Positions 11,041 through 20,448 are shown, counted from the first letter of the stretch. The stretch is DNA of 64,000 bases from Diacronema lutheri (GCA_019448385.1 JAGTXO010000007.1:682001-746000); one strand, 5' to 3'. Program-made: numbers and translations. The notes: generated by a model from the letters alone, not told the origin.

Positions 11041-11087
11041 CAGTGGGTCTGACAGAGTGCACGCACGGTCACTTGGCTTTGGACAAG

Positions 11088-11215
11088 TCGCGTCGGCGCT
11101 TTGGAAGGGGGGGGGGGGGGGGGGGGTGGGGGGGGGGGGGGGGGCGTCCGTGTACGCACTTCTCACCGCGCCGGGCGAGAGCAGCGTGACGGAGGCGGAG
11201 ACTCTTTTCCCGTAA
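11088..11215 (+). repeat. Degenerate duplicate of the last LIN9 exon split by a poly-G tract
   Basis: GTCGCGTCGGC-CT followed by GTCCGTGT-CGC-CT-CTCACCGCG occurs first in LIN9 exon 3 (about 10958-11001) and again at 11088-11176, where 37 nt of G (one T) at 11107-11144 separates the two halves. This is a partial tandem duplication in the 3' flank. Confidence 0.7.
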
Positions 11216-11258
11216 AACTCGCGGCCCCGCAGCGAGAAGCTACAGCCACGGGCTTCCA

Positions 11259-14174
11259 TCAGCACTCAGCCGCCACGCCCAACGCGTTCGAAAGCTGCAG
11301 GCGAGCGAGCGCCAAGCACGCGGCGCGCGCGCCAGCGCGGAGCCTGTCCGGCTCGGCCGCCGCGCCGACCGGCCTCAAGCCGTCGCGCTCCCGCGCGTCG
11401 CCCACCGTCGCGTGGAGCAGGCCACGCAAGTCTTCCTCCGCAACTTTCACCACAGAAATGCCCGCCGCGCGTAGCAGCGCCTCGGTCGCGGCGTCCTCCG
11501 CCTCGGCCGCGTGGTCAAACTCCTCGGACGGCATGGCCAAATCACCCTCGGCCGCAGCTGCCTCAAGCTCGCGGTAGACGCTACCGCCGCTGAGGAGCCG
11601 CTGGCGCGCGGCGCGCACCGACAGCCTGCGCGAGCGTGCCGAGCGCTCGATCCGGCTCTCGAGCACGCGACGAAGCGCGCCGCGACCTTGTATTCGGGCG
11701 CGCACGTCCGCAGTACCGCGCGCGCTGCACTGCGCCGCTCGGAGCGCGCTGCGCGCCCCCTTGGTGAGCTCGCACCAGTGCGAGAGCCTGTCGCGCCGGA
11801 CGAGCAGCACGGCGACGGCGCCAGCCGCCCCAAACGCGGCGACGAGTGGCGATGGGCCCGCGTGCGCGGGCGCGCTCAGCTGCGCGGCCGCGGCCGCAGC
11901 ATCGCGCGCCCGCGCCCGCGCAGACTTGGCGTCAACGCACGCGGCGCCACTTGCTTGCGGTGCGCCGACGAGCTCCTCGGGGCTTGCGCGCACCGACACG
12001 AGCAGCGCGCCGCCGAGCGGATGCTCTCGTCCAAGCGCGTCGAGCTTGCGCGATGCGAGGAGCAGGCCGACGTGCCGGATCGAGCGGACGGCGTGGAGCG
12101 CACGCGCTGTCGCGTTCGCGCGTGCGCCGAGCTGCGGCGCGAACTCGAAGGCGCAGAGCGGCCCGCCGCCAAAGAGCTCGACGCTGCTTCGCACCGCTCG
12201 CTGCTGTGCGACCGCCGCCCCTCCCAGCGGCGACGCGGGTGGGCGCGTGCTGCGGAACGGCTCGCTGTCAGCGCTGACGACCTGCGGGTGCGCCGAGAGG
12301 GCAGCGTCGAGCAGCTCAGCGCCCGCGCATGGCGGCGAGAGGATGAGCAGCGGGCGCGGCACGGCTCGGGTGAGCGTCAGCGATGCAGCCAGCGCCGCGC
12401 GCTCCTCGATCGTCGCGCCGCTCGCGCTCGTAGCCTTGCAGTGGCAGAGGCCCGTCAGCGCAGGCTTGATGCCAACGCGCACGCCCCGCCGACCAGTCGG
12501 CAGCTGGCAGCTCAGGTCCCACGTCGGCCCGACGGCCTGCACCGCGGCGCGCGTGCGCACGAGCTCTTGACGCAACTGCGCCGCGCGGCCAGGCTGGATG
12601 CGCGCCAGGTCGCGCGATTCGGTCGGATCGTCGCGGAGGTCGAAGAGCCGCATCTGCTCGTCGAGCAGCCGCGCGCGGATGATGTAGTCCATGGGACGCA
12701 CGCGGCAATCGTACGGCTCCGTCCACGCGAGCAGCTTCCACCGGCCCACGCGGATCGCATAGCGCGCGATGTCACAGCGCGCGCACACGCCGTCCTTACG
12801 GCCGTTGCCGGCGATCAGGTGCGTCGACCAGAAGAGCGGGAACGGGCGCGAAAGCGCACGGCTGCTGTTTTCGCGCTGCGAGCCTGTGGGCCGCACGCCG
12901 CCGGCTTCGAGCGGCTCGCGCCGGAAAAGCCGAGAAGGCGACATCTCGGGTGGCGCCGCGCTCGCTGGCGTGCGCAGCAACCGAAGGAAACTCACACCGT
13001 GCAGCCGCGCTGCCGCGCCTTGCGGGAGTTGTATGCCGGCCGCCTCTGCGAGGGTGGGCAGCACGTCGACAAAGTGGAGCGGCTCCCGCAGCTCGGCGCG
13101 CGTAAAGCGGCCAATGCCGCCCCCGCGCCAGCGCACGAGGCCCGGCACGCGGATGCCTCCCTCGTACACCGAGCCCTTCAAGCCGCGGAACGGCGCGGCG
13201 CTGCCGAAGCAATCGCGCCGCGCCGGCGGGTTGTGCAGGCGCAGCTCTGGCCCGTTGTCGGACGAGAGCAGCACGAGCGTGTTGGCCTCGACGCCGGCTG
13301 TGCGCAGGAAGGTGAGCAGCTTGCCAAAGGCCGTGTCGGCCTGCGTGAGGCAGCCCAGGTAGGTGCGCTGGTGCCGCCAGCTCTCGCTGCGCGCGCGGAC
13401 TAGGCGAGTGCGCTCCGCATCCGTCTCTGCCGGCCTGCTGCATCGCTCGCACCGCGCGCACGACGGAGCCTCGCACGAGCCGACGTCGCGCGTAGGGCTC
13501 GAGCTGAGAGGCGTGCACGTAGGAATCGCGATTTCGCCGGGGAGCATGGTTTGCATCTCGCACACCGGCGAGAAGAGGACAGGCGGCAGCCCCGTCGGCG
13601 GGCCGTACGCGGCGCGGAAGGGCTCGGGGCTCTTTTGCGCGACAGGCTCGTGGCATTCGTGCGGGTCCCAGTAGAGAAAGAAGGGGCGCGAAGCGTTGAG
13701 CTGCTGCGCCAGCCAGCCTACCAGCACATTCGCCTGATCGACTGCGAGGCGTCGCCGGGGCCGTATGCTTTCAAAGCCGTACGCGGCGAGGTCGACCTCC
13801 GCGTGGACGTGTGACACATGCCACTTGCCCATCTGCCCGCACGCGTACCCGCCTTGGGCGAGCAGGTTGCCCAGGATGAAAGCATCTGGCATCAGGTGCA
13901 TCTCGGACGCGCCCGGCGTGACCAGCTCCCACACGCCCGTCGCATCCGAATAGCGTCCGCTGAGGAGCGCGGCGCGCGAGGTCGAGCAAATCGGCGCGCC
14001 GGCATACATTGTCGTCAGTCGCGTTGCCGTCTTGGCGAAACCCTGGATCGCTGGCGTGCGTGCGATGGAATGGCCAGTGATGCCAAGGTCGCCGTGCCCG
14101 ACGTCGTCGAGCAAGAAGACGACGATGTTCGGTCTTGCCGCGAGGACGCACGCGACGGCGATCGCGGCGGCCAT
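11259..14174 (-). CDS. Secreted sulfatase fused to a sulfotransferase-like domain
   Basis: Single-exon frame of 971 residues. Residues 1-13 form a signal peptide. Residues 14-550 are a type I sulfatase with the metal ligands LLDD (21-24), the active-site cysteine motif CSTSR (63-67) where formylglycine forms, GKWH (116-119), SSDNGPE (305-309) and GLKGSVYEGG (331-340). The CxPSR proline is replaced by Thr. From about residue 607 a second domain opens with PLLILSPPCAGAELL, which resembles the 5'-phosphosulfate (PAPS) loop of sulfotransferases, and near residue 800 VLLVRRDRLSHW resembles the 3'-phosphate motif. The first domain would remove sulfate and the second might add it, probably on extracellular or Golgi glycans. 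The sulfotransferase call is weaker because the loop has Cys-Ala instead of the usual Ser/Gly pattern. A copy of the 17-nt motif ends 2 nt before the ATG. Confidence 0.8.
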   Translation of the reverse strand: MAAAIAVACVLAARPNIVVFLLDDVGHGDLGITGHSIARTPAIQGFAKTATRLTTMYAGAPICSTSRAALLSGRYSDATGVWELVTPGASEMHLMPDAFILGNLLAQGGYACGQMGKWHVSHVHAEVDLAAYGFESIRPRRRLAVDQANVLVGWLAQQLNASRPFFLYWDPHECHEPVAQKSPEPFRAAYGPPTGLPPVLFSPVCEMQTMLPGEIAIPTCTPLSSSPTRDVGSCEAPSCARCERCSRPAETDAERTRLVRARSESWRHQRTYLGCLTQADTAFGKLLTFLRTAGVEANTLVLLSSDNGPELRLHNPPARRDCFGSAAPFRGLKGSVYEGGIRVPGLVRWRGGGIGRFTRAELREPLHFVDVLPTLAEAAGIQLPQGAAARLHGVSFLRLLRTPASAAPPEMSPSRLFRREPLEAGGVRPTGSQRENSSRALSRPFPLFWSTHLIAGNGRKDGVCARCDIARYAIRVGRWKLLAWTEPYDCRVRPMDYIIRARLLDEQMRLFDLRDDPTESRDLARIQPGRAAQLRQELVRTRAAVQAVGPTWDLSCQLPTGRRGVRVGIKPALTGLCHCKATSASGATIEERAALAASLTLTRAVPRPLLILSPPCAGAELLDAALSAHPQVVSADSEPFRSTRPPASPLGGAAVAQQRAVRSSVELFGGGPLCAFEFAPQLGARANATARALHAVRSIRHVGLLLASRKLDALGREHPLGGALLVSVRASPEELVGAPQASGAACVDAKSARARARDAAAAAAQLSAPAHAGPSPLVAAFGAAGAVAVLLVRRDRLSHWCELTKGARSALRAAQCSARGTADVRARIQGRGALRRVLESRIERSARSRRLSVRAARQRLLSGGSVYRELEAAAAEGDLAMPSEEFDHAAEAEDAATEALLRAAGISVVKVAEEDLRGLLHATVGDARERDGLRPVGAAAEPDRLRAGARAACLALARLQLSNALGVAAEC

Positions 14175-14176
14175 TC

Positions 14177-14193
14177 TTAAGCGTCGTTAGTAT
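14177..14193 (-). repeat. 17-nt motif copy immediately upstream of the sulfatase start
   Basis: TTAAGCGTCGTTAGTAT on the plus strand (one mismatch to the consensus). Read with the gene, ATACTAACGACGCTTAA is followed by G and then A-ATG, so an AG dinucleotide falls directly before the start codon region. It pairs with the inverted copy at 15255; the shared part is the 19-mer TAAGCGTCGTTAGTATAAT. Confidence 0.85.
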
Positions 14194-14716
14194 AATATCT
14201 GGAAAATAGTACACTAATCTTTCCGAGTAAAAGGGCAACACTATGAAAACGTCTTTTTAAAAAAGGAAGAAGGGGAGGGAATACAAGAGAAAACAATTTT
14301 TAAAAAAGGTGAGCGCTGGACCGAAAGACGTTACCGCGGCGAGCTCGTCGTGGGCGCGCACGCGCGCTTCCACGAGAACGCGTGCAAAGGCACGTGTACG
14401 CGTTGCACCAAAACCCCAGAGTCGGACTCATTGGACGCGGCGCCGACGATGCGGCTTTGGCGCGCGATGTGGTCAGGGCCCACGCCGCCGCAACCAGCGA
14501 GGCGGTGACCCGCGTGCTCGAGGCAGACGCCGCGCATCAGGCTATCACGCCGCCGCCGCGCGCCGCGCCGTCGCTCGCGGCTCGTGCGGCTCATGCAGCA
14601 CGCTCGCTGACACGTCCGCGCCCGCACTCGCCGAGTCTTGGCTCGTTGCCGCCACCGCGATTTTCGTCGACGGCGGGGCCCGCTGCGCGTGGGGCAGCGC
14701 AAGCCGCGCAACCTCA

Positions 14717-14750
<34 letters not shown>

Positions 14751-15254
14751 TTCCCCCTTCCGCATGCCTGGCTTGCGGCAATCACGGTACGCGCGTGCGT
14801 GCTCGGCGAGCGGCGGCCGCACCGCCGCTCAGCCAGCCGCGATTGCGCGCGTGCGCGCGATGGCGACTTACCTGCCCCACGATTCCGCATGCGCCGCGGC
14901 CGCACGCTGGGCAAAGGGGGGGGGGGGGGGGGGGATGCGGGGGGCGTGATGTCGCGCCATCATCCTGCTGAGTGGCGAGATGAGCAGCCGCCACGCGTGC
15001 GCCGCGGCCGCCGCCGCGCTCGGGCCAAGGCGGGAGTGCAGCTTGCGCCCCGAAGCCGCGTACGCACGCCAGCAGACAAGTGATGTGACGAACGGAGCGA
15101 GCGAAAGTGTGCACTTAGCGTCGGGCCGAAGTCGCACGCCGGCCATCCCCACTGCCGGCCGTCCCGGCCGTTTTTGCTGCCGGCCGTCCCGGCCGTTCCC
15201 GCTGCCGGCCGTCCCGGCGTCCCCGCTGCCCTCCCTGACTCTTCGGCGTGGATT
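14194..15254. other. Intergenic region between inverted motif copies
   Basis: The first 110 nt are AT-rich with a repeated TTTTTAAAAAAGG. The rest is a GC-rich island with a 33-nt C run (14718-14750) and a G run (14916-14934), and near the end a CCGGCCGTCCCGGCCGT short tandem repeat (15150-15220). No gene is supported. If the flanking motifs are terminal repeats, this is a ~1.1-kb non-coding element. Confidence 0.6.
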
Positions 15255-15271
15255 ATACTAACGACGCTTAC
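15255..15271 (+). repeat. 17-nt motif copy upstream of the GT61-like gene
   Basis: ATACTAACGACGCTTAC, exact and in gene orientation, followed by AG. It lies about 140 nt before the ATG at 15412, with an AT-rich leader in between. Confidence 0.85.
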
Positions 15272-15411
15272 AGCGAGCGAAATTATACAGAAACAAAATA
15301 CAGAAATGCAGCACTATGTCGTCCTTATGGCATAGTGCCACAAACAGTATGTCGCAGCTTTGGCTTCCTTCCTTTTGAAAACTGCCCTCTTGTGATTGTG
15401 TGACCCGCTTC

Positions 15412-16971
15412 ATGTTTTTCTGCGTCCTACTAGTCGTCGTGGATGTCCACCCAGCTTGTCGAACCTCGGAGCTTTGGAGCTTCGTTCAGCGCGATCGCCT
15501 GGCCAAGCACGTGCGTGTCGACGATCCGCGAATGATCCCGAGCTGCGCGCACGAGGCCGCGTGGTTTCGGTCCCCGCCGCAAATTTCACCCCTGGCATCG
15601 GATCAAATTTCCGTCGCCGCCTTGCCCATTCTGGAGCCAAGGGAGAGCGACAGTAGTGAGACCACGTTCATGCCGACCTGGCTAGAGTTTGCGTTCGGTG
15701 CGCCTCCACGATTCTGCATCGTTGAGATCGACGAGCCGGCGATCGTCCTGCCGAACGGTCTTGTCGTCACCAGGTCCCGCCGCTACGACCTCGGCATGGA
15801 TTGGGAGACGATGGCATCGACACCGGCGTGTGCATCCGCACGCGTCGCCACCTCAGACGTGTACTCGTTCCGATTCAAATACAGCTTTAACGCGAAGCGC
15901 TCCTCGGCAAAGATGCTGCCCCTTCTCTCCCTCGCGGAATCCCGCATTCTGGCAGAGAACGCGTCGGTGCTATCGTCAGGGAGCGCCCTGTTCGATTTCG
16001 CAGTCCCGAGGGTCATGCCCTCCGTCGAATTCATCACCGCGAAGAACCAGCCGGTTCTCGCTCGGCGCGTGCGCCTCATTGTACGACATCCGGACGATGC
16101 CAACGTGCCGCACTATTGGCAAAGACACACGGAGATCAATGGCGCGTTCCCCGCCGGCGTGGCCAGCGGTTTTGCACGGCGACTCTATGGTGCCGCGCGC
16201 CCAGCATCCGGGCAGCGACCGAAACTGCTGTACCTCCCTCGCACCACGACGTCAGCTACACCCAAACTGTCGAGCACAGGCCGCCATTTCGACAACGAGC
16301 ACCTTCTGATCAGCTTGACCCAACGCCTCGCAGACGAGCTTGGGTTCGACTTTGTCTTGTTCACGTTCACCACCATACAGGCTCAACAGCAGGCCTTTTC
16401 TGAGGCGGACATTGTCGCCGGTCCGCAGGGCACCGGATCCTCAGGCCTGGTGTTCGCCAAAAAGGACATCATCATGCTCGAATTCATCTTGCAGCGCTAC
16501 GATTCGGTTGAGCTCATGAACGCCTGGCACCCAGAAGGTGCCTACGTCGCTCTCCATCCGCACTGGTACTACGGTTCGAACGCGAAGCGCCCGAGCACGT
16601 GCGGGGGCACGTGCACCGGCTGGCATTTGACGACAGAAGATCTGCAGGCGTGGGAATGGATCTTGCGATGCCTCCTCTCCTCGAATCCAGCTTGTCGCGC
16701 GCGCGCACTGTCTGCCTCCACGAGCGCGGTACATTGGCCAAGCATCGCGCGCATCCCAGCCTATCCCTCATGGCCGAACAGGTCCGCCGCGGCGCGCACG
16801 TGCACGCTGCTTCGAAATGCGGTTCCAACGACCTTGTCCAAGGTCATGCACCTCGGAGCATCGTCGGCAGACAGCGCACAGGTTCGAGCCTTCAAAATGC
16901 GCTATTCAAAGCAGTACGAGAAAGACGCGCGTGTGTGCGGAGAACGAAGCAGTCTCCGCCAACCGTGGTGA
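15412..16971 (+). CDS. GT61-like (DUF563) glycosyltransferase, secretory
   Basis: Single-exon gene of about 519 residues. The ATG at 15412 opens a clear signal peptide or anchor (MFFCVLLVVVDV). In the C-terminal half, PKLLYLPRTTTSA is followed by a histidine/asparagine segment (FDNEHLLISL), then LGFDFVLFTF, and the hallmark QQQAFSEADIVAGPQGTGSSGLVF...IIMLEF. This is the GT61 order: R-x-L/N block, Q...F..AD, then hG.G/A with a Glu. GT61 enzymes transfer xylose, arabinose or GlcNAc in the Golgi; the donor sugar here is unknown. The last 15 codons run into a short tandem repeat (16941-17091), so the true C-terminus may be slightly altered. It is less GC-rich than its neighbours. Confidence 0.65.
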   Translation: MFFCVLLVVVDVHPACRTSELWSFVQRDRLAKHVRVDDPRMIPSCAHEAAWFRSPPQISPLASDQISVAALPILEPRESDSSETTFMPTWLEFAFGAPPRFCIVEIDEPAIVLPNGLVVTRSRRYDLGMDWETMASTPACASARVATSDVYSFRFKYSFNAKRSSAKMLPLLSLAESRILAENASVLSSGSALFDFAVPRVMPSVEFITAKNQPVLARRVRLIVRHPDDANVPHYWQRHTEINGAFPAGVASGFARRLYGAARPASGQRPKLLYLPRTTTSATPKLSSTGRHFDNEHLLISLTQRLADELGFDFVLFTFTTIQAQQQAFSEADIVAGPQGTGSSGLVFAKKDIIMLEFILQRYDSVELMNAWHPEGAYVALHPHWYYGSNAKRPSTCGGTCTGWHLTTEDLQAWEWILRCLLSSNPACRARALSASTSAVHWPSIARIPAYPSWPNRSAAARTCTLLRNAVPTTLSKVMHLGASSADSAQVRAFKMRYSKQYEKDARVCGERSSLRQPW

Positions 16972-17091
16972 GCCCGCACACCACGAGCGCACCACGCGCC
17001 GAACGACCCGGGGAACGATGCAGTCTCCGCCAACCCGCCCAACCGTGGTGAGCCCGAACACACCACGAGCGCACCACCCGCCGACCGACCT
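16941..17091 (+). repeat. Two-unit tandem repeat (about 75 bp)
   Basis: CAGTCTCCGCCAACC...CCGTGGTGAGCCCG...ACACCACGAGCGCACCAC recurs twice, once overlapping the end of the GT61-like frame and once just after. The second unit carries a small CCCGCCCAA insertion. Confidence 0.8.
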
Positions 17092-17181
17092 AGAAGCAAA
17101 TTGGCCGCCTTGGCAACGTGATGCGCCCGTCGAGAAAAGTTGTGAATAGTTTCAGCTCCCCCCCCCTCCCCCTCCCGAACC

Positions 17182-17680
17182 CTACGCAGCCCCTGAGGGA
17201 ACTTGCGGCGCGTCGGCGCTGGCCCGCACGCGGACGCTCTCGCCGTACGTCTCCGCCGCCTCCGCCGCATGCGCAGGCTTGAAGTCCCAGATGTGCCCTA
17301 TCCGCTCGCGCTCGAGCGCGCGACGGCGCGCGGCGGCCGCCTCTTCGGGCATCTTGGTCTTGAGGCGCAGGCAGGTGGTCCACTTGTTGAGATAATCTGG
17401 GCACCAGTCCGGGATGCCAAAGCGGTAGTAGGACGTCAGCTGGTTGGTCGGCGCTGCGCCACGAGCGGCCGCACACGCACGGCGCGCGCGGCGCGCGTCA
17501 CGCGCGCGCCGCACGCGCCCGCGTGCGCGTCGGCGGCGCGGCGTTGGCGCGGCGCGACGGCGTGCGCGCACTCATGCAATACATGAAAGCGTCGAACACC
17601 TTGATGCACGACGGGTCTCCCGCGTGCACGAGCCGCGTAGCTGAACGAATTGCCGACTGAGCGCTCTGGTCCTCCGCCAT
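17182..17680 (-). CDS. Twin-CX9C protein of the DUF3128 / EMI1 family
   Basis: Two exons, 17680-17572 and 17453-17182, are joined across a 118-nt GTGCGCGC...GCGCAG intron and give 126 residues. Two CX9C motifs are visible: CIKVFDAFMYC at the end of exon 1 and CPDYLNKWTTC in exon 2, linked by TPTNQLTSYYRFG. This matches DUF3128 (C-x9-C, NQL..YYR.G, C-x9-C). Members are small soluble helical-hairpin proteins, normally oxidised in the mitochondrial intermembrane space; yeast EMI1 is needed for early meiotic gene induction and mitochondrial function. The C-terminal 45 residues are charged helix. Confidence 0.85.
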
Positions 17681-18141
17681 CGTGGATTTTGCTGTGTGCC
17701 TGTGTCCGAATCCGAAGCCCAGTCGCGTGAGGCCTCATGGCGCGTGGATGGCGCGCATGCGCGCGCCGACACGTGAGACTTCCCGGGCGTCGTTCGAGCG
17801 CGTCATGCGCCGCCACTTCGCCGCGTGCGCCGTGCGCGGTCACGCACGGCGGCACGGGCCATGGCCGCTCTTCGCGCGCGCGCGCATTCCCTTGGCGCGC
17901 GGCGCGTCGTTGCCGTGGTGTTGATCGACGGTGGGGGGGGCCCTGGCTCGTCCGGCCAGTAGGGGGGCTGGGTCGTAAACTCAAGCACGGCGAGCCGTGC
18001 GACGTGCGCGCCCGCGGGCCCGGGGCGACCGGGGTGCCGAGCCGCGCGACCGACGTTGGCTGCGGCGGCGCCGCGAAGGCGAGCGGCCGCTTGACGTTGC
18101 GCGCCGGCAGGATGGGCGCACCGGGAAGAGCTCGACCGCGA
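17681..18141. other. Intergenic region with a fragment of the promoter-like repeat
   Basis: No gene is supported. At about 17929-17980 GTCCGGCCAGTAGGGGGG and GGGTCGTA match the reverse complement of the TATA-proximal part of the repeat copies at 5597 and 58945, so this is a short inverted relic of that family. Confidence 0.6.
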
Positions 18142-19974
18142 TCATCGACGCGGGTGGCCGCGACGGCCACGGCGGCCGTCGGCGTGCGGAGCGCCATGCT
18201 CATGCGTGGTCTCGGAGGCAGAGCCGCCGCTCTCGCCTTTGAAGCCTTTGCTCGCCGATCGTGCCCTCGCGCGCTCGTCGGCGCGCGTGGCTCGTCTCGA
18301 GACGTCGGAGGAGCCCGTCGGCGGTAACGCTGGCGGCGGCGACCACCGCGGCGGCGCCGGCGGCAGAGGTGGGGGCGCTGCTTGATCGGGCGGCGGGTGC
18401 ACACGGCGCGCCTCAACGGCCGGCGGCAGAGGTGGGGGCGCTGCTTGATCGGGCGGCGGGTGCACACGGCGCGCCTCAACGGCCGGCGGCACAGGTGGGG
18501 GCGCTGCTTGATCGGGCTGCGGGTGCACACGGCGCGCCTCGGCGGCCGGCGGCTTGGCGAGCGGAATCGGCGCTGCCACCGGCGTCAGCACCGCGCCGCG
18601 CGCGGCGAGCAACGGAGACGTAACAGCGAGCTGAGGCAGAAGTGTGGCCGGCGGCGCGGCCGGCGGCGCGGCCGGCGGCGGGGCCGGCGGCGCGGCCGGC
18701 GGCGCGGCCGGCGGCGCGGCCGGCGGCAGCGCTGGCGGGGGCCCATCGGGGGGCGGGCAAGGTACAGGCGGAGGCCACAATGGCGGCGGAGTGGCGTGCG
18801 CCGGCGGCGGCAGGGGCGGAAGTGCGGGAGATGGCGGCGAGGGCGACGGCGGCGGCGGTGTGGGCGAGGGCGATGGCGGGGGCAGGGGCGGAGGCAGGGG
18901 AGGCGGTGGCGCAGGCGACGGCGGCGACGGCGACGGCGGCGAAGGCGACTGCTTGCGCGCGGCGCGCGCCATCGAGGGCGAACGGCGCTTGGGCGGCGGC
19001 GAGGGCGATGGTGGCGGCGGGTGCGGCGAGGGCGGCGGCGAGGGCGATGGCGGCGGCGGGTGCGGCGAGGGCGGCGGCGAGGGCGATGGCGGCGGCGGCC
19101 GAGGGGACGGCGGCGGAAGGCTTGGCAACGGCGGCGGCGAGGGTGGCGGTGGTGGGCGCGGCGGCGAAGGCGGTGGCCTCGCTGGCGGCGGCGCTGTCGG
19201 TGGCGGGCGCGGCGGCCACCGCGGCGGCGGCGGCGAGGGCGGCGGCGGCGGCGGTGCGCTCGGCGGGGGCGGCGGCGCGCTCGGCGGGGGCGGCGGCGGA
19301 GGCGGCGGGTGCGCGACGAGCAGCAGGCCGGGCTGGCGGAGCAGCGGCGCGCCGAGCGTGCCGTTTGTCGGCGCGGTGCACGGGCCGGTGCGCGTCAGCC
19401 CGCGCGCGGGCTGCGTGCACGCGCCCCACTGGCCGCACGCCGCAAAGCGCCATACGTACGTCGTGCCGCACCGAAGGCCGCCAACCGTCGCTTGCGCGCA
19501 CGGCACGTCGCGCAGCTGCTCGGCGAGCTCGGCGCGCGCGGACACGTGTGCGTCCGTCGCGGCGTATCCGAGCGTGCACCGCTCGACCAGCCCGTCGAGG
19601 TGCGCGGGCAGTGCGGGCCAGAAGCGGAGCGACGCCGAGCCGACGGGTAGCGCGTCGACGGTCGGCCGCTCGGAGTGGAGCGGCGCGTCTGGGCGCGGCG
19701 ACGGGGGCGGCGGCGCGAAGGGTGGCGGGGGAACTGGCGGCGACGAGGCGAGTGAACGTCCCGCTGCGCCCGCGCCGAGCGCCGCGCCCGCGAGCCCGGT
19801 GGCGGCGCATGCGCAAGCGCCGAGCAGCAGCGCCAGCAGCGGGCACGAGGCGCAGCCGCTGGCGCTGCGTCGCGCGGCCGCCTCGCTCACAGCGAGTGGG
19901 CGCGCGCCCTCCTCTGCCACGGACTCCTCGTCCACCTCGCTCACGGTCGGCGTCGGCGCCTCCTCGCCCTTCAT
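18142..19974 (-). CDS. Proline-rich surface protein with FN3-like domain and one membrane segment
   Basis: The start is taken at the ATG at 19974, which avoids overlap with the divergent bS21 gene. An acidic N-terminal tail of about 35 residues is followed by one membrane anchor (CPLLALLLGACACAATGLAGA), giving a type II topology. Next is a fibronectin-type-III-like module (SASLRFWPAL ... TVGGLRCGTTYVWRFAACGQWG), then some 300 residues of Pro/Ser/Ala repeats (SPPP, PPPSP) typical of hydroxyproline-rich extracellular matrix proteins of algae, and three 21-residue repeats near the end. It is probably an extracellular or cell-surface structural protein. The length of the proline tract is likely polymorphic. 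Confidence 0.6.
   Translation of the reverse strand: MKGEEAPTPTVSEVDEESVAEEGARPLAVSEAAARRSASGCASCPLLALLLGACACAATGLAGAALGAGAAGRSLASSPPVPPPPFAPPPPSPRPDAPLHSERPTVDALPVGSASLRFWPALPAHLDGLVERCTLGYAATDAHVSARAELAEQLRDVPCAQATVGGLRCGTTYVWRFAACGQWGACTQPARGLTRTGPCTAPTNGTLGAPLLRQPGLLLVAHPPPPPPPPPSAPPPPPSAPPPPPPSPPPPRWPPRPPPTAPPPARPPPSPPRPPPPPSPPPLPSLPPPSPRPPPPSPSPPPSPHPPPPSPSPPPSPHPPPPSPSPPPKRRSPSMARAARKQSPSPPSPSPPSPAPPPPLPPPLPPPSPSPTPPPPSPSPPSPALPPLPPPAHATPPPLWPPPVPCPPPDGPPPALPPAAPPAAPPAAPPAPPPAAPPAAPPATLLPQLAVTSPLLAARGAVLTPVAAPIPLAKPPAAEARRVHPQPDQAAPPPVPPAVEARRVHPPPDQAAPPPLPPAVEARRVHPPPDQAAPPPLPPAPPRWSPPPALPPTGSSDVSRRATRADERARARSASKGFKGESGGSASETTHEHGAPHADGRRGRRGHPRR
18368..18560 (-). repeat. Three tandem 63-bp units in the proline-rich gene
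   Basis: GGTGGGGGCGCTGCTTGATC recurs every 63 bp. The units encode 21 residues (ARRVHPPPDQAAPPPLP core), the third being the most diverged. Confidence 0.9.
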
Positions 19975-20088
19975 CTCACCTCCACCGCCCGCGCGCCCCA
20001 GGCGCCACCATCCTGCACGCCGAAACGGCCAACCCGGACAGGTCCGGTGGTGATGGGGCAGAAGCACGCGCTCTCACAAAAGAGCTTC

Positions 20089-20427
20089 ATGATGAAGGTC
20101 CTCTTCTTGCTCGTGGCGTGCGTGTCGTCCGCGGTCGCGCACGTGGCCATGCCGGCGGCGGGTGCGCCGATGCTCGCGCGCGTGCCTCGAATGAGCGCCG
20201 CCTCCAGCATCGCCATGGACCACCACGTGCACCGCGCGATGGTCGCCGTCGGCGACAACGAGCCGATCGAGGTGGCCGTGAAGCGGTTCCGTCGCGAGGT
20301 GTCGCGCTCGGGCCACCTGCCGGCGCTGCGCGCGCGCAAGCGCTTCCGCAGCCCGGCGGAGGTTCGTCAGGACATCCTCAAGAAGGAGGCGCGCCGCCTG
20401 CGCTTTGTCCCGCCGCACCTGCGCTAG
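20089..20427 (+). CDS. Organellar (probably plastid) ribosomal protein bS21
   Basis: Small-subunit ribosomal protein S21 of bacterial type. The start is one of two adjacent ATGs at 20089/20092. Residues 1-18 are a classic signal peptide (MKVLFLLVACVSSAVAH), followed by an Arg/Ala/Met-rich segment to about residue 45. This bipartite leader indicates a plastid bounded by extra membranes. The mature part has the S21 core: VGDNEPIEVAVKRFRREV, SGHLPALRARKRF and a basic tail LKKEARRLRF. It is divergent from the proline-rich gene, with about 115 nt between the starts. Confidence 0.85.
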   Translation: MMKVLFLLVACVSSAVAHVAMPAAGAPMLARVPRMSAASSIAMDHHVHRAMVAVGDNEPIEVAVKRFRREVSRSGHLPALRARKRFRSPAEVRQDILKKEARRLRFVPPHLR

Positions 20428-20448
20428 GCGGCGCCAACGCCCGCTTTG

